From Sclerodactyla briareus (lineage: Eukaryota; Echinodermata; Holothuroidea; Dendrochirotida; Sclerodactylidae), in contig JAODTK010005904.1 in the NCBI GenBank assembly GCA_026419785.1, positions 79,829-143,828 of the forward strand: a stretch of DNA of 64,000 bases, given 5' to 3'. The translations under genes and the position numbers were made by a program. Positions 35,001-46,699 of the stretch are shown one piece after another (the first letter of the stretch is position 1; each line of letters opens with the position of its first letter). The notes under the pieces were generated by a model, which did no database searches, was not told the DNA's origin, and saw nothing but the letters and a program-made list of their open reading frames with translations.

Positions 35001-38000
35001 TGCTGCCTCTATGGGCAGACGCAGCACAGTAACTTTTTTGCGGCAGGCACCAAACTCCCCGTTTTGATCACAAACCGCCATATGCCTACGGATGGAATAC
35101 GTTCGAAAGGGACTGCCGGAGCAAGCCCCTTGCGCGTGTTCATGATGATGCAAAATTCTGTACAAAAACCAAAGCAATTGATAATGGTTTTATACTCATG
35201 CGTATGTTAGGAGGTAACTACAAAGTTGTCCGACATTGGGGTTCTTCGTGTTGTTTTTCTATTGTGCACAATGGATCTCTCCAACATATAGCCAATACGT
35301 GAGTAGCACGTTCCATTTTTAACCTTGTGAACATATGCGCATTGGACACAATCAAAATCACACAACCAGTCAATTGTCTGTGCCGATCTACAGTGCATTA
35401 ACTCGGCACATGCATTAGGACCTGATTCAACAAATCAGAGAGGAGTATTTACGGCGAGTATGAATGAAGTACCTTCAAGGTGGCGCTAGCTGTGTAGTCC
35501 ATGTTAGGCTGTATCTCAACAGGCCCCCCCCGGGTTCTTGAACATGAGCCTGAGGTCGCATACGGACCCATCGCCGCTGAAAGCCGTTCGTATGGCCTAG
35601 GACCTCTGAGGACTAGAGGATGGGGGAGTATCTCAATGCTTTACACTGTAGTATGCTAGGGACCGTGGATGGAAGCCGTTAGAGGCCCCAAAGCACACAA
35701 GGAAATTCTTTCTTGTTTACACGGGAATCTAGTAGAGAGGAACAGGCTTTATGTTAGGATACTGGACTGGTCCATTCACCAAGCCGGAATATTTGAACAC
35801 CCAAAAATATGCAGGAAAAACGGTAATATATCCGCCCTTTCATTGTGCCTTATAGGCGGATGCCAGACAAAGGAATGCTGTCCAAAAGCTCAGGTAGATA
35901 ATATGGGGCAAATTACACTTGAATCATTTTGAGACTATTTTCGGCTTGCCCATCCAATGAATGGAATTGCAAAGGGAGAGCTTCAGGAGAGGAGAAAAGC
36001 TTGGGGCAACGGCTGCAAGTATCCCTTCTTTGAATTGTGAACCTTGGAGATCACAGACTGTTGGTGTAAGAATGGACTGTCCATGACAAAGCAATTTCAC
36101 TTGTGAGGAGTAAGTGGGCCCTCCTGGTCAGTCATATTATAGGAAAACTATTGATTAGGTTTTAATCCTGCTCTGGTAAGATACAAGACGGATTGGAGGG
36201 GGGGGGGGGGGGGAGAAGTGATTTGAATTCTGGATCAGGAAGCCAATTGAGGCTCATCAAGGAGGGGCCCTTGCATAATATGAAATTGAAAACCGGCGAT
36301 ATATTGCCTACTTCTCAAATAGTGCTCAGATGGTATCGGGCAGGTGTATTTATAACCAATCCCAACCTGCTCACGAGGACAGCCATTTTACGTCCCCTCC
36401 GAAAGGAAGGACCATCAGTGAACTCAGGAACAGATACTTATCGGAACCTGGTGGAGCGCAAGTTCAAGTCAAGTTCAAGTTCAATGTGAATCCTGCTCGG
36501 CCAAGCTGACAAACCCTAACAAAGCCAAGTAACCCCAAAAAGTCACCTTGCATTTACAGGGGAAAGCCATGAAGTGAGTGAAGACCAAAGACTTGGTGCT
36601 ATCGTAACTTGTAATACAGCACTACGGAAAAACGGGCCATGACTGCCTGTATTCTCAACCCAGAATATTTGCTTGCAAAGTGTCAACTGATATCCACTCT
36701 ACCATCTTAGCAGTTGAAGGGCCAAGGAGGTGAGTTGTGGATAGGATGATGCTTCCCGGTACCTGAGTCTGTCGCTGGTTCCGCTGTACCCCCATCGGCT
36801 CTCGACCATCCGGTACATCAGGAAGGGTCTGCTCCTTGCCGTTAGGCTCAGCCAGGGTGGGTTCGAGGGGAACACCGTGGGGGGTTTGGGGTTCACGGTA
36901 AAGTGCAGGAAGAGGTTCACCACCTCCCGGGCCGTGAGACCCACGACTGCGCGGCCCGGCATCGCAAAACTCTCGGACAGGCCATCGCGGGAATCGGATG
37001 AGGCTGGAGGGCTGAGCGCATGACTCTACGCTTGTTCTCTGCAGTCAGATCAAGGTTACGTATGGAGACCTCATGCTAGCCCCCGTGTTGTAAACAAAAA
37101 GGGAGCCAAACGGGCAGCTCATATTAGACTATCAATAGTTGATTCAAGGATACATTGTTAGCCAGTTGTGTGAACCTGGAATGTAACATCTATTTCTTAC
37201 GGTAATCGTCGTTTGTGCAAAGTGTTTTTACTGGGGAAAGGATATCATCAGCTGCTAGGGATTCTCGAGGTGTAGGTTCAGTTCCAATGACCAGATTCAT
37301 ATTTCACTTACATTTCATCCTAATAGAGAGGAGTCCTTGCGTGTGCAAATAGACGTCTGCCAGCAGTAATCCCCATATGGGCAATATTGGTGACGTGGTC
37401 TCATTAAACGCCAGAATTGTATGGAACAGTTTAGCCGACAATTTAGAATATATAATATCCCCTGGTTGGAGATATAATACTACATAATTTAATGCATCTT
37501 CCAAAGTTGTCAAATGTTACAAAAAACTATTCCAACCAATTCTTGGCTCGGAAAGAAGTAATCAAAACTACACTTTACTTTCCTTATCATAGTTTATGCT
37601 GTTGTTTCTATAGCCATCAACCTTTTTTTTTTTTTTTTTTAATAATTGAATTGGTGATCATGAATATCACTAGAATTCTCTATTGCAAACCTTAAGATGC
37701 ATTCGAGAAGTGTTCTGTTCCTTTTTTTTCATTTCGAATTGACGAAGAAAAGGCGAAACATGGTTATAGACTTATTTTATATCACCTTCAATCTTTTTGC
37801 TTAAAGTGTATGTCACTTGTCAAAAAATTTACATGGACCAAACACACCTCCAACACCCTGGGTATGGTCACCTCAAAGGGTGTCACTATCACATTCAAAG
37901 TGAATCACATACACAACGATAATACATAAAAGGTCAGTCATACAGCTCGGAAGTGTCGTTCACCTTGTATTATTTGTAGAAAATATTTCAATAAGCTGTC

Positions 38001-41000
38001 ACTTTGAATAATTCTTGAGTAGTAATATAAAGGATACTAGTCATACTTCCATCAGTGTGAATTGACAAAGAATGGAGAAGAGAAACAAGCTAGACTGGGA
38101 AGATACAACTTTCAACAACAAGTCATCCTCGACATGACCCACCGGTCCTGGCTAGGGTGTGTGCCATAAAAATTGACAAGTTCATTATGGCCATAAATGA
38201 AGTTGGAGTTTTTGTACTTTGTCCTTCTTTGCCAGCAGAGTGAATCGAGGACTCATTTTTTTTTTATGGTGTTTTGTTTGTACTTGTCCGAGGAGGGGAT
38301 CGAAACCAATCAAGGTCCCAGCAAGGATGAAGGACCTGGACTGCGCAACTATTGTCAGCTGTGAATCCCTCACCAGGACACGGAATAAGGCAATGCCTCT
38401 TTGGCCGGTACCTTAATGTGGGGCTTATTTGGTGGGGGTGGTAATCCCTTGTGCTTTCTGAGCGTCTGCTTATAACAAGAAGCAAGCAGGGTACCTATTT
38501 TTTGACAGTCTTTGGTATGACCCCGGAACGGGGAACCAAAACTCCACACCCCAGTTCTACTGGGTTGGGAAGGCCAATGCTAAACAACTGTGCACAACCA
38601 CCGGTTGATGTGATGCTTTTAGGAAAATGTCATTATTATTATTACTAATATTCTTAGAGATATTTGCTGCCATATCATTGTATGAGCTGTTTAGAAGGTG
38701 GCATTACTCCCTAAATTTCCAACACTTCTGTTCAAAGCGCCCAAGTTGTACATAGCCCCTGGGTCCAGTTGTCGGCACATGTGTGGATTCAATTTTCAAA
38801 GCATTTAAAGAATATTTGTGAAGAAAAGAACCCCTCCAGATCGCCTACCAAGCCTGCAGTTCTGATCACATCTTCCTCTGACCACTGACGACAGCTGAAA
38901 ACATTTGTTGGCTTCCTTGATTCCGAGAGTATCCCTTTCAAGAACCAACCTTCAGGGTGTATCTAGGTACAATGTTTTGTCTGTGAACCACCCAGCCTTG
39001 AGAGCTTCATCCGTGTGCTTGTCAATCATCTCGAGCATAGGTTGGCCAGCTGAGGTTCATCGAAGAGACGAGCCTGGGTCAAAGCATGAACGCATTGTCT
39101 GCCGAGAGGTTCTTCTTCAGGGAACTCGACGCAGGCTTGGTCCTAGAGACGGTTTACCGCTAATTCTTAGCAGTGTAGAGGGTCGTCATGACACTTCGGG
39201 GCCATCTGGACCTTGTCCGTGTAGAGGAAGCGGGAGGGAGGAGAGAGGAACGCACAGGCTAGACGTCCGGAGGTAGACCTCAAATGGCAGAGGTCGCCAT
39301 CCCCCCGTTGAACCGCCTATCGAACACGGCACTGCGACAGAGAGAACAAAATTGTGTGCGGGGGACCCGGAGGGACATTGGTTCCCCTTCCGACGATGAA
39401 ATGGACATCACTCAGGATCTCATTGTTGAACATGTACGGTAGACGTTCTTTGGTGGATAACCTTCGTGGACTGTCAGTAGAGTTAGAACACAAACATAAC
39501 GTATTCCATTCTATTATAGAATTGATTGTACATTCGATCGTCATCGTCAGGAGCTGGCTTTGACCAACTTGACAACTTCTTGATTCCCAACCACTCGAGT
39601 TCCGTCACTTGCTGCAATATAAGATATTAGTGCCACTATGAAAAAGGGTGTATATTGAATTTGACTCACGAATCATTCTGAGTTCAATGTCCAGAAACAA
39701 GGACAACATGTCGACTGGATCAGACCATGCTTTTTGGACTCCTCATGTTTAAAAGGATTTTCAGCTTAACCATTAGTTGACCTAATGGACCTCTGCTTTA
39801 TGGCAAGACATTAGATTCATGTCGTCATCACAGGGAACATATACAGATTTTGCGCTTCATCAATTATCATCCACATGGGGGTCGACGGATCATGTTCACA
39901 GGCTGTGAAAATTGGCAACATATTGAATTTGTCCATTTCTATTGAAAAAAGACCCCTTATCTACATTGATGAAATCAATACGGTTCTTATCGGACCAGCA
40001 ATATTATCACAATGTTGAAAAGGATTTCAGACTGTGACATGTTGACTTTAGATCATCTTTGACCATCCCCAAAACCAGAGGGAATAATGTATATACTCAT
40101 AATGGGCAAACACACATGCCGGGTATCAATTTTTAAGAAATTCTCAGAATTCTCCCAAAATGACCTCCAGTCAGCACCAAGAACAATAGGGTCCTTGTAC
40201 TCCCATAAGAAAGCAACGAACCCAATTCCAGTTTGATCTGACCGAGCATTTTGGACTTATCATGTTCACAAAGTTTTTTCAGACTTTGACCACTGAACGG
40301 TGACCTCAGAGGACATTTCACCTGACCCCAAAACAATTGAAATAATGTACTCTATGAAGACACCAACCAATTCTAATAAAAGAAGTTCATATGTAGCACA
40401 TTACACAAAAACATCTCAATGCATTGGACAATACATCAACCAGGACAACAAATACAACTTTACAACAATGAAAACATGTGTGTCTTGAGATCAGATTTGA
40501 AGTAGTCAACTGATGTAGCATTTTTGACATGGACTGGTAGACCGTTCCAAAGGAAGGCCCGAGCGTGCCGAAATGACCTGTGCCCCTAACATTGTGTGGA
40601 CACTCTGTGTGATTTTAGCAGAGATTTTGTACTAGACCGTAGGGAGCGTGTGGAAGAGTAAATCTCAACGAGTATGTAGGAGCAATACCGTGGATGTGTA
40701 GTGATCAGCCCCTTAAAATGATTAACTATTCCATGACCCGCTTGCGAATTTGACTGGTCCTATTGTTTAGCTGCTCCACGTGAACTGCAGCATCTCACAA
40801 TATAGACACTTGCATCTAGCATCTCATCGTGTCGGACTCAATCACCGCCTTATGCTGACGCGTATCACTGTACATGCAGGTCCGACCAACCTCGCAGCAA
40901 AATACCAAGATTATTATCATCGTCACTGGTATTTTAGTCCTACCATTTACTGCAGTTCAATATCGCGAACTATCAATCATAGGCCTATATCATTCAAATA

Positions 41001-42159
41001 CGCAAGTCCATGAACACAAATCTTAAACAAGTGCCTTTAACTTTATACGAGGCAGAAGTTACCAATTTGACATTCTCACAATTAGCAAGCAGGTGTTCTA
41101 TCATTTAGCAAGCCCATAAAATAACTGTGAGCGATAATAATATTTGATTATTTGGAGTAGCTGTTTTGCTCAGAATGAGGACATATGGTGCTAGACTTTA
41201 GGGCAGTTTCAACTATAAAAGCACCTTTGTTCTTAGCAACACCCGTTGGACAAAACCGTCGCCATCTGGAGGTGAACATCTGAACGGAAGGAGGTATCGG
41301 GGGATGTGAAGAACACGATTGAGATCGGTTAGTTAAGAACCATCATACTCTCTATTTCTACAGATGCACAAGTTTATAGGTCATATAATGAAAGAATCTT
41401 ATAGTCAATGCAAAGGTTAACAGGGAGCCAATGAAGGTCTCTGAAATTAGTGATAATTTGAGAGAGCCGACTACACCTTGTGACATTTCTGGCTGAGCTT
41501 GATCCATCCAGCTGGGGTCAAGTGTTCACGAGCCAGGACACACATACACATGCATACACACACATACAGCGTGCCTACATAGATTCTTCGACTGTCTTCA
41601 AGGAATCAGAATGTTAGAACTGATGAAACATGGTGGATGTGGATTATCTTGCGGCCTGACAAAAATGAATTTCATATCAAACTCACTGTAGGACATTTGA
41701 GCAAGGACTTTACAACAACAAGGTATCGAAACTGCCTGAGAAGACTACACTTCTCAAATAACCCAGAAGATGAGGGACATGAACAGTGACTAGACGAAGC
41801 AGAGAGAGGACAGAGAATTTTGAAGATCAACCAAGGTTAAGGAAGCAGGTCCTTCCCAAATTTCAAGAAATGCAACACCTACCTGCCAATTGTACTGGAT
41901 GACAGGCCACCACGTCGTGCCGGAGGGGCAGGAGGGGGTGCCTCTGCAGGGCATCATATAGGTTGTTAACATCTATTCCCTGGGGGTGTCTTCCCCCTCG
42001 ACCGGGGGTCTGTTCCCATTGTTCTGGTTCTGCGGGTGGTCAGGTTCCTCAATCGCAGGGGCAGCCTGATCTTCCTCCAGCTGTGCCTGCCTGAAGTTCC
42101 TGCGGTGGGGGTGCCCTCCCTGATTACCTCGGTTGGTCACATCACAGACACCATCAATT
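31905..42159 (-). CDS. BTBD1/BTBD2-like protein (BTB-BACK-PHR), split gene on the minus strand
   Basis: Five exons are read in transcript order: 42159-41883, 39470-38849, 37038-36763, 32417-32223 and 32058-31905. They give a Q/N/P-rich N-terminus ending YNWQ, then the BTB domain (FNNEILSDVHFIVGRG, VFDRRFNGGMATS, TTLYTAKN, KKNLSADNAFML). The BACK region follows (MIDKHTDEALKAG, LERDTLGIKEA, AENKRRVMRSAL), then the bridge REVVNLFLHFTVNPKP, and the PHR domain (RWGYSGTSDRLR, GPDSHYGTHG, PELIFYT-stop). 'LFLHFTVNPKP' and 'WGYSGTSDR' separate BTBD1/2 from BTBD3/6. Family members are cytoplasmic BTB adaptors thought to recruit substrates to CUL3, and vertebrate BTBD1/2 bind topoisomerase I. Many one-base indels, mostly losses, break the frame in every exon, and the PHR exon is the most altered. 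Splice sites and phases are largely retained. Confidence 0.85.
32223..32417 (-). CDS. BTBD-like PHR exon, strongly altered
   Basis: The acceptor acacacag is followed by a-ttc-agc, matching the R-F-S continuation in phase. The nucleotide text 'gtgggcttt' then 'catctatgg' aligns with the family's F-V-V-G-F-G-L-Y-G-S-I-Y-G. VETAVRNYTTIAQ near the 3' end aligns with V-E-x-x-x-N-x-N-Y-T-A-x-A-T-L-K. The middle matches poorly, and the exon is about 20-30 bp shorter than expected. It is either erroneous consensus or real decay. Confidence 0.55.
33140..33535. repeat. 35-bp minisatellite, about 11 copies, in a BTBD-like intron
   Basis: The unit is about caagtattcattcagccatg plus aatcgctatgcagtg. The copies differ mainly by short indels. 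It contributes open frames rich in SFSHE that are not genes. Confidence 0.9.
33536..36762. other. BTBD-like intron, no recognisable element
   Basis: Mixed-composition intron with a 20-base G-run near 36,197 and a short tandem of 'aagttcaagtc' near 36,465. I see no exon of the BTBD-like gene or other coding signal. Confidence 0.4.
36763..37038 (-). CDS. BTBD-like exon: BACK end and start of PHR domain
   Basis: The acceptor is atctgactgcag and the donor is gactcag|gtaccg. It begins with codons for NKRRVMRSAL, continues in a shifted frame through SESFAMPGR and REVVNLFLHFTVNPKP, and ends RWGYSGTSDRL with a phase-2 exit. The next exon supplies the base completing R and then F-S. Confidence 0.85.
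38849..39470 (-). CDS. BTBD-like BTB and BACK exon
   Basis: The acceptor is ctactgacag, followed by the STK codons expected after YNWQ. ERLPYMFNNEILSDVHFIVG starts the BTB fold. Later blocks appear in shifted frames: VFDRRFNGGMATS, FLSLL, TTLYTAKN, KKNLSADNAFML, MIDKHTDEALKAG, VLERDTLGIKEA and WSEEDVI. The donor is ggcttg|gtaggc. All blocks are in family order and spacing. I count at least six single-base indels. Confidence 0.8.
39640..40370 (+). repeat. Dispersed repeat (family C), tandemly arranged, about three copies of roughly 250-280 bp
   Basis: Each copy carries words such as 'tcggaccagcattttggactcatcatgtt', 'ttttcagactttgaccact', 'gacctttgacc' and 'aaaacaatagggataatgtactc'. A related stretch is at 42,180-42,560. 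Confidence 0.5.
40470..41500 (+). repeat. Dispersed repeat (family A), interrupted by about 0.65 kb
   Basis: The first part (cttgagatcagatttgaagt to gtggatgtgta) has the layout of the 15,540 repeat. The expected continuation (ataatgaaagaatcttatag to gttaacagggagccaatgaa) appears only after about 41,375. The text between is unrelated, suggesting an insertion. Confidence 0.4.
41530..41575. repeat. CA/ACAT microsatellite
   Basis: An interrupted acacatacacatgcatacacacacataca tract. Confidence 0.7.
41883..42159 (-). CDS. BTBD-like exon 1 of those seen: N-terminal low-complexity segment ending YNWQ
   Basis: The acceptor is ctcctatag and the donor is aattggcag|gtaggt. The frame IDGVCDVTNRGNQ continues into acidic, Q/N/P-rich text to a TAG near 41,982. 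After a frame change it ends with YNWQ at the donor, the invariant tetrapeptide before S/A-T-K in this family. The true start codon may lie in this exon or upstream. Confidence 0.7.
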
Positions 42160-42179
42160 CTATAGGAGAGGGATAACAA

Positions 42180-42560
42180 AGGTCATCATGTAGTCATTAT
42201 GAGAGCCCAGATACAAAGTTTGGACTTATCCACCAGGTGGAGATCCAGTCATCATGTTAACAACCTGAAATGGCCAAAAATATATCTCAACAATTTACAC
42301 ATTTTTTCCCTAAACAAACGAGGACCCCAGTCTACCGCCACAAACAACAGGGTTCATGTATACATTCCCCATAGGAAAGCTGCATACCAAATTTCAACCT
42401 GATCGGACCAAGAATTTTAGACTTATCGTGTTGGGCCTCAAAACAATAGGGATTATATCGTGTTGGGCCTCAAAACAATAGGGATTATGTACTTCATCAT
42501 GTGGAACTCACATACCAAGTATGAGCCTCATCATCCAGGTGGAGTCCAGCCAAGCCAGGC
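42180..42560 (+). repeat. Dispersed repeat (family C) with a 33-bp tandem duplication
   Basis: It shares 'ctgatcggaccaag.attttagacttatc' and 'caaaacaatagggattatgtact' with 39,640-40,370. The text gtgttgggcctcaaaacaat plus agggattatatc is doubled at 42,429-42,490. Confidence 0.5.
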
Positions 42561-42569
42561 TCCACACAT

Positions 42570-42770
42570 AGGACAGGACAATTAAACAAGGCGATCGCCC
42601 CCCCAGTGTCTCGCCTGGTTGTGCAATCAGTGTTCACTTCTATCACTTCTCACCACCAAAAAAAAAAAAACCCCAATTACAAGGCATTCCATGTGTCGCT
42701 TGAAGATTTCGGTATCAGCATTCAACAGAAACAGCCAAGGACCATGTAATGTAAACAAATGCTGTAGAGG
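42570..42770 (-). repeat. Dispersed repeat (family B), inverted partial copy
   Basis: The reverse complement matches 20,880-21,015: accgaaatcttcaagcgaca followed by ccaggc and ggcgatcgcc. A poly-A tract interrupts it. Confidence 0.55.
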
Positions 42771-43220
42771 CAGGGGGACTAATGTAAACTAGGGTGAGAT
42801 GTGATGAGAGACAAATCATCAACCTGGACAATAGGTTTCATTGTCACTAGGCTTCAACCTGGACCTTCTGACGGATAAGGTAAACACTGCTCAGCCAGGA
42901 TGGAGTAATGTGCACAAACTTGTCTGGCAGTCAAAGAGCTCAAATTAAAGTTGGAAATTGGGGTAATTAATTGGAATTAATTAAGATCTAATAACACTAT
43001 GCGAACATAAATGTAGCTAAGGCTAGCCAGTAGCAAAGCTTCATCCACCTACCAAGTTTCAAAATGATCGCATGTATGGTTTAGAGTTATGAATGAACGT
43101 GACGAACCGAAGGGACAAACTAACTTAACGAACGCGAATGACGGAAGAGACTGATGACGTGTAGAGCTCTCTCCCTCAGCGAAAACAAGAGTGCCAAGGC
43201 ATAGTAGCTCACCTATGCTA

Positions 43221-43321
43221 GCTCCAGTAATTACAATTTTGGCAAATGTGACTTCAATGTGTCATGCCTTTGGGCAACAGATTCCTCATCAAACTCTTTG
43301 TAAATAACAGAAATAGCAATG
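43221..43321 (+). repeat. 101-bp direct repeat, copy 1
   Basis: It is nearly identical to 43,776-43,876 (a difference around attacaat/attgtgat only). Both copies end aacagaaatagcaatg. Confidence 0.9.
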
Positions 43322-43775
43322 TGACGTGAAGGCTCTTGATTGTTCAAATGATATACATCAGGTTTCTCAAACATTCAAGCAAAGTCTACATAAGTTATGC
43401 ATAATGCAGACATGACTACCATTTGACCCCTTGATGACCTTTGACCCCAAATTCCTGAACATCCCATACTTTTCATTGATCTATGATAATACTGACAAAC
43501 TTTCATGCTCAGCCAACCTATTCTAGATTAGACACGGCTCGACCATTCAAACAAAATGGCTGGAATTTACCTCCAGATGACCTTTGACCGCAATCGAGAA
43601 ACATAACAAATAGTCAATGATAGTACTAACTAAAGGCCCTGGTAAAATTCAGGCAATGTGTGGGTGGTGTTGACACGGACCCAACCAAGACAATAGTCAT
43701 GTTTACAACTAATTAGAATACATTTTGCAAATCAGCTGACCTTTACTGGAGGTCCAAGTGAACTGAGGACAAAGA

Positions 43776-43876
43776 GCTCCAGTAATTGTGATTTTGGCAA
43801 ATGTGACTTCAATGTGTCATGCCTTTGGGCAACAGATTCCTCATCAAACTCTTTGTAAATAACAGAAATAGCAATG
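43776..43876 (+). repeat. 101-bp direct repeat, copy 2
   Basis: The second copy lies 555 bp downstream of the first, in the same orientation. The sequence between carries 'tgacctttgacc' words of dispersed repeats. Confidence 0.9.
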
Positions 43877-44403
43877 CCAATCGTTTAGCCCTCTCGAAGA
43901 TATGATAATGATATGAGATTTGTGTAGGTTTTGTGTGAGTCTGGTCAATGCACAGCTGCTATCCGACTGGGACCGGACCGAGACATGATTAAACTGCTTT
44001 CAGAACTCATTATAAAACCAGTTATGGAAGTTGTTTTGCCTTTGTTTTGGTCTGGTCATGGTCGGTCTGGACAGTGGACATGGCCAGGTTTGGTCAGCAT
44101 GTTAACTGTTATGATCATATCTGATCTATCCTGACCAAGCTGGAATCATTTAGAACAAAATCCCAGGAATTCACATTCGACCTCAAATTCTTGGACACTC
44201 ATATAAACATTAGTCAATGCTTGATACTAACTATCACGCCAATCCATCTCAATCTGTTCAATCTGGTGGTCAGGTAGGCTGCTATTGGTGGTCAGTTAAT
44301 TTAACATGTCACATCACGATTCGCCAAGCTATCCAACGGCGTTTACAGTAGGTCGAACATTCAATTGGAAATGCCTGCTTACTAAGTTCCATTAGATTTT
44401 TTC

Positions 44404-45060
44404 ATGGAAATTGATGCTCGTAGAGTCGTAGTGTATGATTTTAACTGCAGCACCAATATCATGCCCCATGACAATCTCCTCAAATGCTTGGAGAAAGGTT
44501 ATGGTGTGACAGGCACGACACTGGTTTGTGTCTTCATTGGACTAGAGTGGATAGGTCCAGTGCAGGGAGCATTTTTTATGGGTCTACATAAAGAGTGAAA
44601 ATATGACACATTTCCATGGAGTTAGAGATGATCATCCAGACAATTGCATGGTTGGCATCCCACAAGGACCATGTCTAGGGCCCATATTGTTTATGCTCTA
44701 TGTGTCTTGGACTCTTCGCACTCTTGGGCAGTTGAACATTCTGTTAGCTTGGGGGGTTATGGGACAACAATTATATACATCAAAAAAATTGCTAAATACC
44801 TCCTCATCTTCCATGGAACATTATGAACATGGACTGAAAGTGATGGATTAGTCTCCTCTCATCTTGATTTTTGTGATAGTTTGTCCACTGTACCAGATTC
44901 CTAGATATCAATAACTGAATATGTTCACACAACCATTACAACATACAAAATTCAATTGAAATAATTATTACCCTTTCGGTGAAAACCTGCTAAGGCCAAA
45001 GGAATGAAAGTCCTAGATCTGCATTCACTGCCCACATGCTCCTGATGCTACTCTCAAAAC
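44404..45060 (+). mobile_element. LINE reverse-transcriptase fragment (first of two in tandem)
   Basis: VVVYDFNCSTN leads into MPHDNLLKCLEK and YGVTGTTLV, the 'D-F-x-K-A-F-D-x-V-x-H-x-x-L-L' RT block. GIPQGPCLGPILFMLY follows (the G-V-P-Q-G-x-x-L-G-P block), then a degraded Y-x-D-D region near 44,755. The downstream text resembles the C-terminal RT tail. It is 5'-truncated with several frameshifts. It is distinct in sequence from the next LINE. Confidence 0.75.
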
Positions 45061-45099
45061 GTTCATTATTTGGAAATATTCCATTGAATGATATTACCA

Positions 45100-46126
45100 A
45101 ACAAGCTGAAAATTGTCCAAATATCACAAGTGCAAGAAGTCTACTAAGAGGGCAATTAAGAAAGCAAACTTAGATTTTATTGGAAACACCATGGTGAATT
45201 CATTCAAACAAGGCAAATAACGGTCCCCACTAGAATTATATCAAACAAACAGAGAAGGAAGCAGTGGTGTAGCCCCTCTTGAAGGCTCAGGACTCTTCAT
45301 AGTTCTAGTTGTGACAAAGCTGAAAATTCTGAGCAAGCAATTTAGCTCTGTTTTCACACGTGACTCATTGGATAACATCCCCAAGATGGTTGGTGATCCT
45401 TGTACAGAGATAGACCCATTACTTATCACTGACGCTGGTGTCCAGAAACTGTTGTCTTACGTTGTGGAATCAAGGCTTCTGGACCAGACAACATACCAAA
45501 TCGGCTTCTAAAAGACTTTCTGTTGAAATAGCACTAATTCTCACAACACTTTTCAATCAATCATTGTCTGAGAGAGTTTGTTCCACATGATTGGACAAAT
45601 GCTAACAATCGCTCCCCTCTACCAAAAGGTAATAAAAATCTGGCCGCAAATTATTGTCATGTCTCTCTTACGTGTGTCTGCTCAAAACTACTGGAACATA
45701 TTCAATATTGTTGTGAAACCATTATGTCTCATCTAGGACCATTATGCTATTCTAACAGATCTTCAACACAGATTTAGGAGGAATTGTTCATGTATGACAC
45801 AACTACTTATGACAACGTCCGATTTACATCACTATTACAACAATAATGTTTAAGTAGACAGGGGCATTTTTGATTTCTCAAAGGCCTTCGATATTGTCTC
45901 ATCGTAAGTTGCTAGCCAAGATCCACCACTACGGTCTTCGTGGTCATCTTTTCCATTGGATTAATAGTTTTCTGACTCATAGAAGTCAAAGTGTGGTTAT
46001 TGATGGTACTTCATCAGCCTCCGCTCCTGTTCTTTCTGGAGGGTCCCCAGGGTAATTGTTGGGTCCCAGTGTTGTGTTTATGTATATTAAAATGAATTAC
46101 CCACCAATGATTCACAACTCGCTTTA
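45100..46126 (+). mobile_element. LINE (Jockey-order type), 5' half, interrupted by the transposon at 46,127
   Basis: Blocks in order: KYHKCKKSTKRAIKKANLDF, SSGVAPLEG, LSKQFSSVFTRD, HRFRRNCSCMTQLL, FDFSKAFDIVS, RKLLAKIHHYGLRGHLFHWI, FLTHRSQSVVIDGTS, APVLSGG(V-P-Q-G), then FMYI and a last block ending Q-L-A-L at the break. Several frameshifts are present and no endonuclease is seen. The element resumes at 54,743. Confidence 0.85.
46124..46126 (+). repeat. TTA target-site duplication, left
   Basis: TTA precedes the inverted end TAGTCAG. The same TTA follows the right end at 54,743. Removing the element and one TTA restores a continuous RT frame across the junction (Q-L-A-L-V-A-D-D). Confidence 0.75.
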
Positions 46127-46560
46127 TAGTCAGTCACTCAATGTAAAAAAATTTTGTTGGCATTTTTGGAGATTTGTGACCTATACATTTGGGAACGTTA
46201 GTGAAGCAATCAGAAAACCAAGTTGCTTTTACCATTGCCAGACGCCTAAGGCGGCCATCTTGAATTTCAAGGATGGCCGCTCTGTGGAAAATGGGTATTT
46301 TCCGATATTTTGACCTCTTAGGGACCAGAGTCCTGACTTAAATGGCTTAAAAATGAGGAATTCGTGGGAAGTTCGATGGACATAAACAAATTCTATGCAT
46401 TTTTGAAATTTTAGGTATAGTGTAAGGCAATCAGAAAAAACCAATGTTGACCATTTGCCGGGGCAATATTGGCGGCCATCTTGGATTTTATGATGGTCAG
46501 CGAAATATGAACAGGTCCCAAAATTTGGCATCCAGGCGACCCAGGGTCATTGGTTTTAAT
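46127..46560 (+). repeat. Left inverted end and subterminal repeat units of the transposon
   Basis: Two degenerate units of about 200 bp, each containing the complement of 'ccaagatggccgcc' (gcggccatcttg) and 'aatcagaaaa..ccaa'. They are inverted relative to 54,180-54,742. Confidence 0.7.
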
Positions 46561-46699
46561 GGTATATATTTTCAGGGGTGAGGAACCGAGTGGCAACAAG
46601 TACAATACGCCTAAACTATAATAACAGATGTGAATGATAGTAGATGTCTGAACGACTGAGCCAGATATTTCACTTACGACGATGATAATTGTATATCAT

